DNA from: an uncultured Blastococcus sp.
Lineage (GTDB): Bacteria; Actinomycetota; Actinomycetes; Mycobacteriales; Antricoccaceae
Assembly: GCA_946221975.1 (NCBI GenBank)
Contig: CAMIGT010000123.1
Span: 1-5,524, forward strand
Direction: 5' to 3'
Length of the DNA stretch: 5,524 bases
This document shows, piece by piece, positions 4,375 through 5,524 of the stretch (positions within the stretch are counted from its first letter, which is position 1; the number at the start of each line of letters is the position of its first letter). Position numbers and translations under genes: made by a program. The notes beneath the pieces were generated by a model. That model saw only the letters and a list, made by a program, of their open reading frames with translations, searched no databases and was not told the DNA's origin.

Positions 4375-5262
4375 ATGGAGCTGCGACAACTGCGGTACTT
4401 CGAGGCCGTCGTGCGGTGCGGCGGGTTCACCAGGGCGGCAGATCAGCTGCACATCGCACAGCCGGCCGTGTCCGCTCAGGTGCGGGCATTGGAGGAGGAG
4501 CTGGGCACGCCGCTGCTTGTCCGCCAGCCGCGAGCCGTGGCACTGACGCCGGCGGGGGAGCGGGTGCTCGACCGCGCGCGCCGGGTGCTCGGCGAGGTCT
4601 CGGCATTGCATACCGACGTCGGTGAGGCCGCGGGGATCCGCAAGGGTCGCCTACGGATCGGCGTCACGTCGATGCTGGAGAGCTATGACGTCTCGGCCGT
4701 GGTGGCCGACTTCCGTCACCGCTACCCGGGTGTCCAGGTGCAGATGCGCTCCGCACTGAGCAAGTCGCTGGCGAGTGCCCTGGACCGCGGTCAGCTCGAC
4801 ATCATCCTCGGCCCGATCCACGATCCCGAGGACGAGCGGTTTGACGCGCGGGTGCTGATCGATGAGACCGCCGTACTCGTCACGCCTCCAGGACACCGGC
4901 TCGCCGACGGGTCGCCCGGCGACATCGCCCGCGCCCGGGACGAAGCTTTCGTCTGCCTCGCCGTGGGAACGGGATTGCGCGAGATCCTCGAGCGCACGTG
5001 CGAGCAGGCCGGGTTCACCCCGCGCGTGCCGGTGGAGACCTACGGCCCGGCGAGCATCCGTGGCCTCGTCAGTGCCGGCACGGGGGTGGGAATCCTGGCC
5101 CGCACGCTCGCCCAGCTGCCTGGCCCGCCGATCGACGTACACCCGATCAGCCCCGATCCGCCGTACCCACCGCTGGGCTATCGCACGAGCGTCAACGCCC
5201 CGCCGACGCCGGCGCTCACCGCGTTCCTCGCCAGTCTCGATCGCCTCGGGCTGCGCGCATAG
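4375..5262 (+). CDS. LysR-family transcriptional regulator
   Basis: The 295-residue product has the normal LysR length and layout. A winged HTH lies at residues 1-60 (MELRQLRYFEAVVRCGGFTRAA, then IAQPAVSAQVRALEEELGTPLL and LTPAGE), a linker helix at about 60-88, and a periplasmic-binding-protein-like effector domain at about 91-295 (GRLRIGVTSMLESYDVSAVVADF, then GQLDIILGP and LVSAGTGVGIL). Such proteins usually control a divergent gene in response to a small metabolite, and the adjacent aldo/keto reductase is the obvious target. The effector is unknown. The start ATG matches the family N-terminus exactly. No Shine-Dalgarno sequence lies close upstream, consistent with leaderless translation. 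The stop codon is shared with a candidate -10 element of the next gene. Confidence 0.95.
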   Translation: MELRQLRYFEAVVRCGGFTRAADQLHIAQPAVSAQVRALEEELGTPLLVRQPRAVALTPAGERVLDRARRVLGEVSALHTDVGEAAGIRKGRLRIGVTSMLESYDVSAVVADFRHRYPGVQVQMRSALSKSLASALDRGQLDIILGPIHDPEDERFDARVLIDETAVLVTPPGHRLADGSPGDIARARDEAFVCLAVGTGLREILERTCEQAGFTPRVPVETYGPASIRGLVSAGTGVGILARTLAQLPGPPIDVHPISPDPPYPPLGYRTSVNAPPTPALTAFLASLDRLGLRA

Positions 5263-5265
5263 GCT
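5260..5265 (+). promoter_or_regulatory. Candidate -10 element (TAGGCT) overlapping the lysR stop codon
   Basis: TAGGCT is a typical actinobacterial TANNNT -10 hexamer, and its first three bases are the lysR stop codon. A start near 5272 would give a leader of about 26 nt carrying AAGGAG. The -35 region (near 5237-5242) is weak. The next gene therefore probably has its own promoter inside the end of lysR. Confidence 0.5.
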
Positions 5266-5297
5266 GGGACCGTCACCCCACTGACAAAGGAGAGCTG

Positions 5298-5524
5298 ATG
5301 AGCGAGCAGGTTACCGACAGCCCGACCGGCTGGGTCGTCGACCATATCCACAAGTACGTCGAAAGCGGCGGCGAGGACGGGCATATCTGGAATGGCTACC
5401 CGACCTTGCTGATCACCACCCGCGGACGCAAGAGCGGCAAGCTGCGCCGGTCGGCACTGATCTACGGCGAGTACGACGGCGGCTATGTCATCGTTGCGTC
5501 CAAGGGCGGCGCGCCGGAAAACCC
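5298..5524 (+). CDS. Deazaflavin (F420)-dependent nitroreductase-family protein, N-terminal part (runs off the right edge)
   Basis: About 75 codons are present before the window ends, with no stop. The segment GHIWNGYPTLLITTRGRKSGKLRRSALIYGE (28-58) is the hallmark of the Ddn-like split-barrel family that binds coenzyme F420: the strand LLITTRGRKSGKLR carries the basic K/R-S-G-K residues that contact the cofactor phosphate. YVIVASKGGAPENP (63-76) is the next conserved stretch. Family members reduce quinones, nitro compounds or other electrophiles with F420H2, and some are membrane-associated. The substrate here is unknown. The N-terminus is short and acidic, without a signal peptide. ATG 5298 is preceded by AAGGAG (5287-5292) with 5-nt spacing. 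It supports an F420-producing actinomycete host and lies 35 bp after lysR. Confidence 0.92.
   Translation, partial: MSEQVTDSPTGWVVDHIHKYVESGGEDGHIWNGYPTLLITTRGRKSGKLRRSALIYGEYDGGYVIVASKGGAPEN

Overview
The window reads as chromosomal DNA from a high-GC actinomycete. Coding regions are strongly GC-rich at third codon positions, candidate -10 elements are of the TAGGCT/TAGCCT type, and the last gene is a deazaflavin (F420)-dependent nitroreductase-family protein typical of Actinomycetota. The genus cannot be fixed from this sequence. There is no tRNA, rRNA, CRISPR array, insertion sequence or transposase.

Layout. (1) 1-111: five copies, the last partial, of a 21-bp tandem repeat. It is open in frame 1 as a heptapeptide repeat (ADPSVNS-like) up to a TAG at 109-111, so it is either the 3' tail of a gene lying left of the window or a non-coding iteron-like array. 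(2) 106-2105, plus strand: a TipA-type MerR regulator behind a 19-bp-spacer promoter with a perfect 7-3-7 palindrome in the spacer, an NAD(P)-binding atypical SDR, and a low-molecular-weight protein tyrosine phosphatase. The SDR and phosphatase genes overlap by 8 bp and are almost certainly co-translated. (3) 2089-3314: a divergent pair, a Gre-like RNA polymerase secondary-channel factor (minus) and a two-part protein with a HicA-like N-terminus and an eRF1-domain-3-like C-terminus (plus). (4) 3295-5262: a minus-strand aldo/keto reductase divergent from a LysR regulator that probably controls it. (5) 5298 to the right edge: the N-terminal part of a deazaflavin-dependent nitroreductase-family protein with its own promoter-like -10 element overlapping the lysR stop codon.

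The genes are very tightly packed. Both convergent junctions overlap tail to tail (17 bp and 20 bp) with no room for an ordinary intrinsic terminator. Functionally the window holds redox enzymes (SDR, aldo/keto reductase, F420-type oxidoreductase), two ligand-type regulators (TipA-like MerR and LysR), and a transcription/translation-associated divergent pair. The points most worth a second look are the TipA-like promoter with a possible internal translation start giving a stand-alone drug-binding domain, the HicA-like/eRF1-like fusion next to the Gre-like factor, and the 21-bp phased repeat. No complete undescribed defence or biosynthetic system can be shown here.
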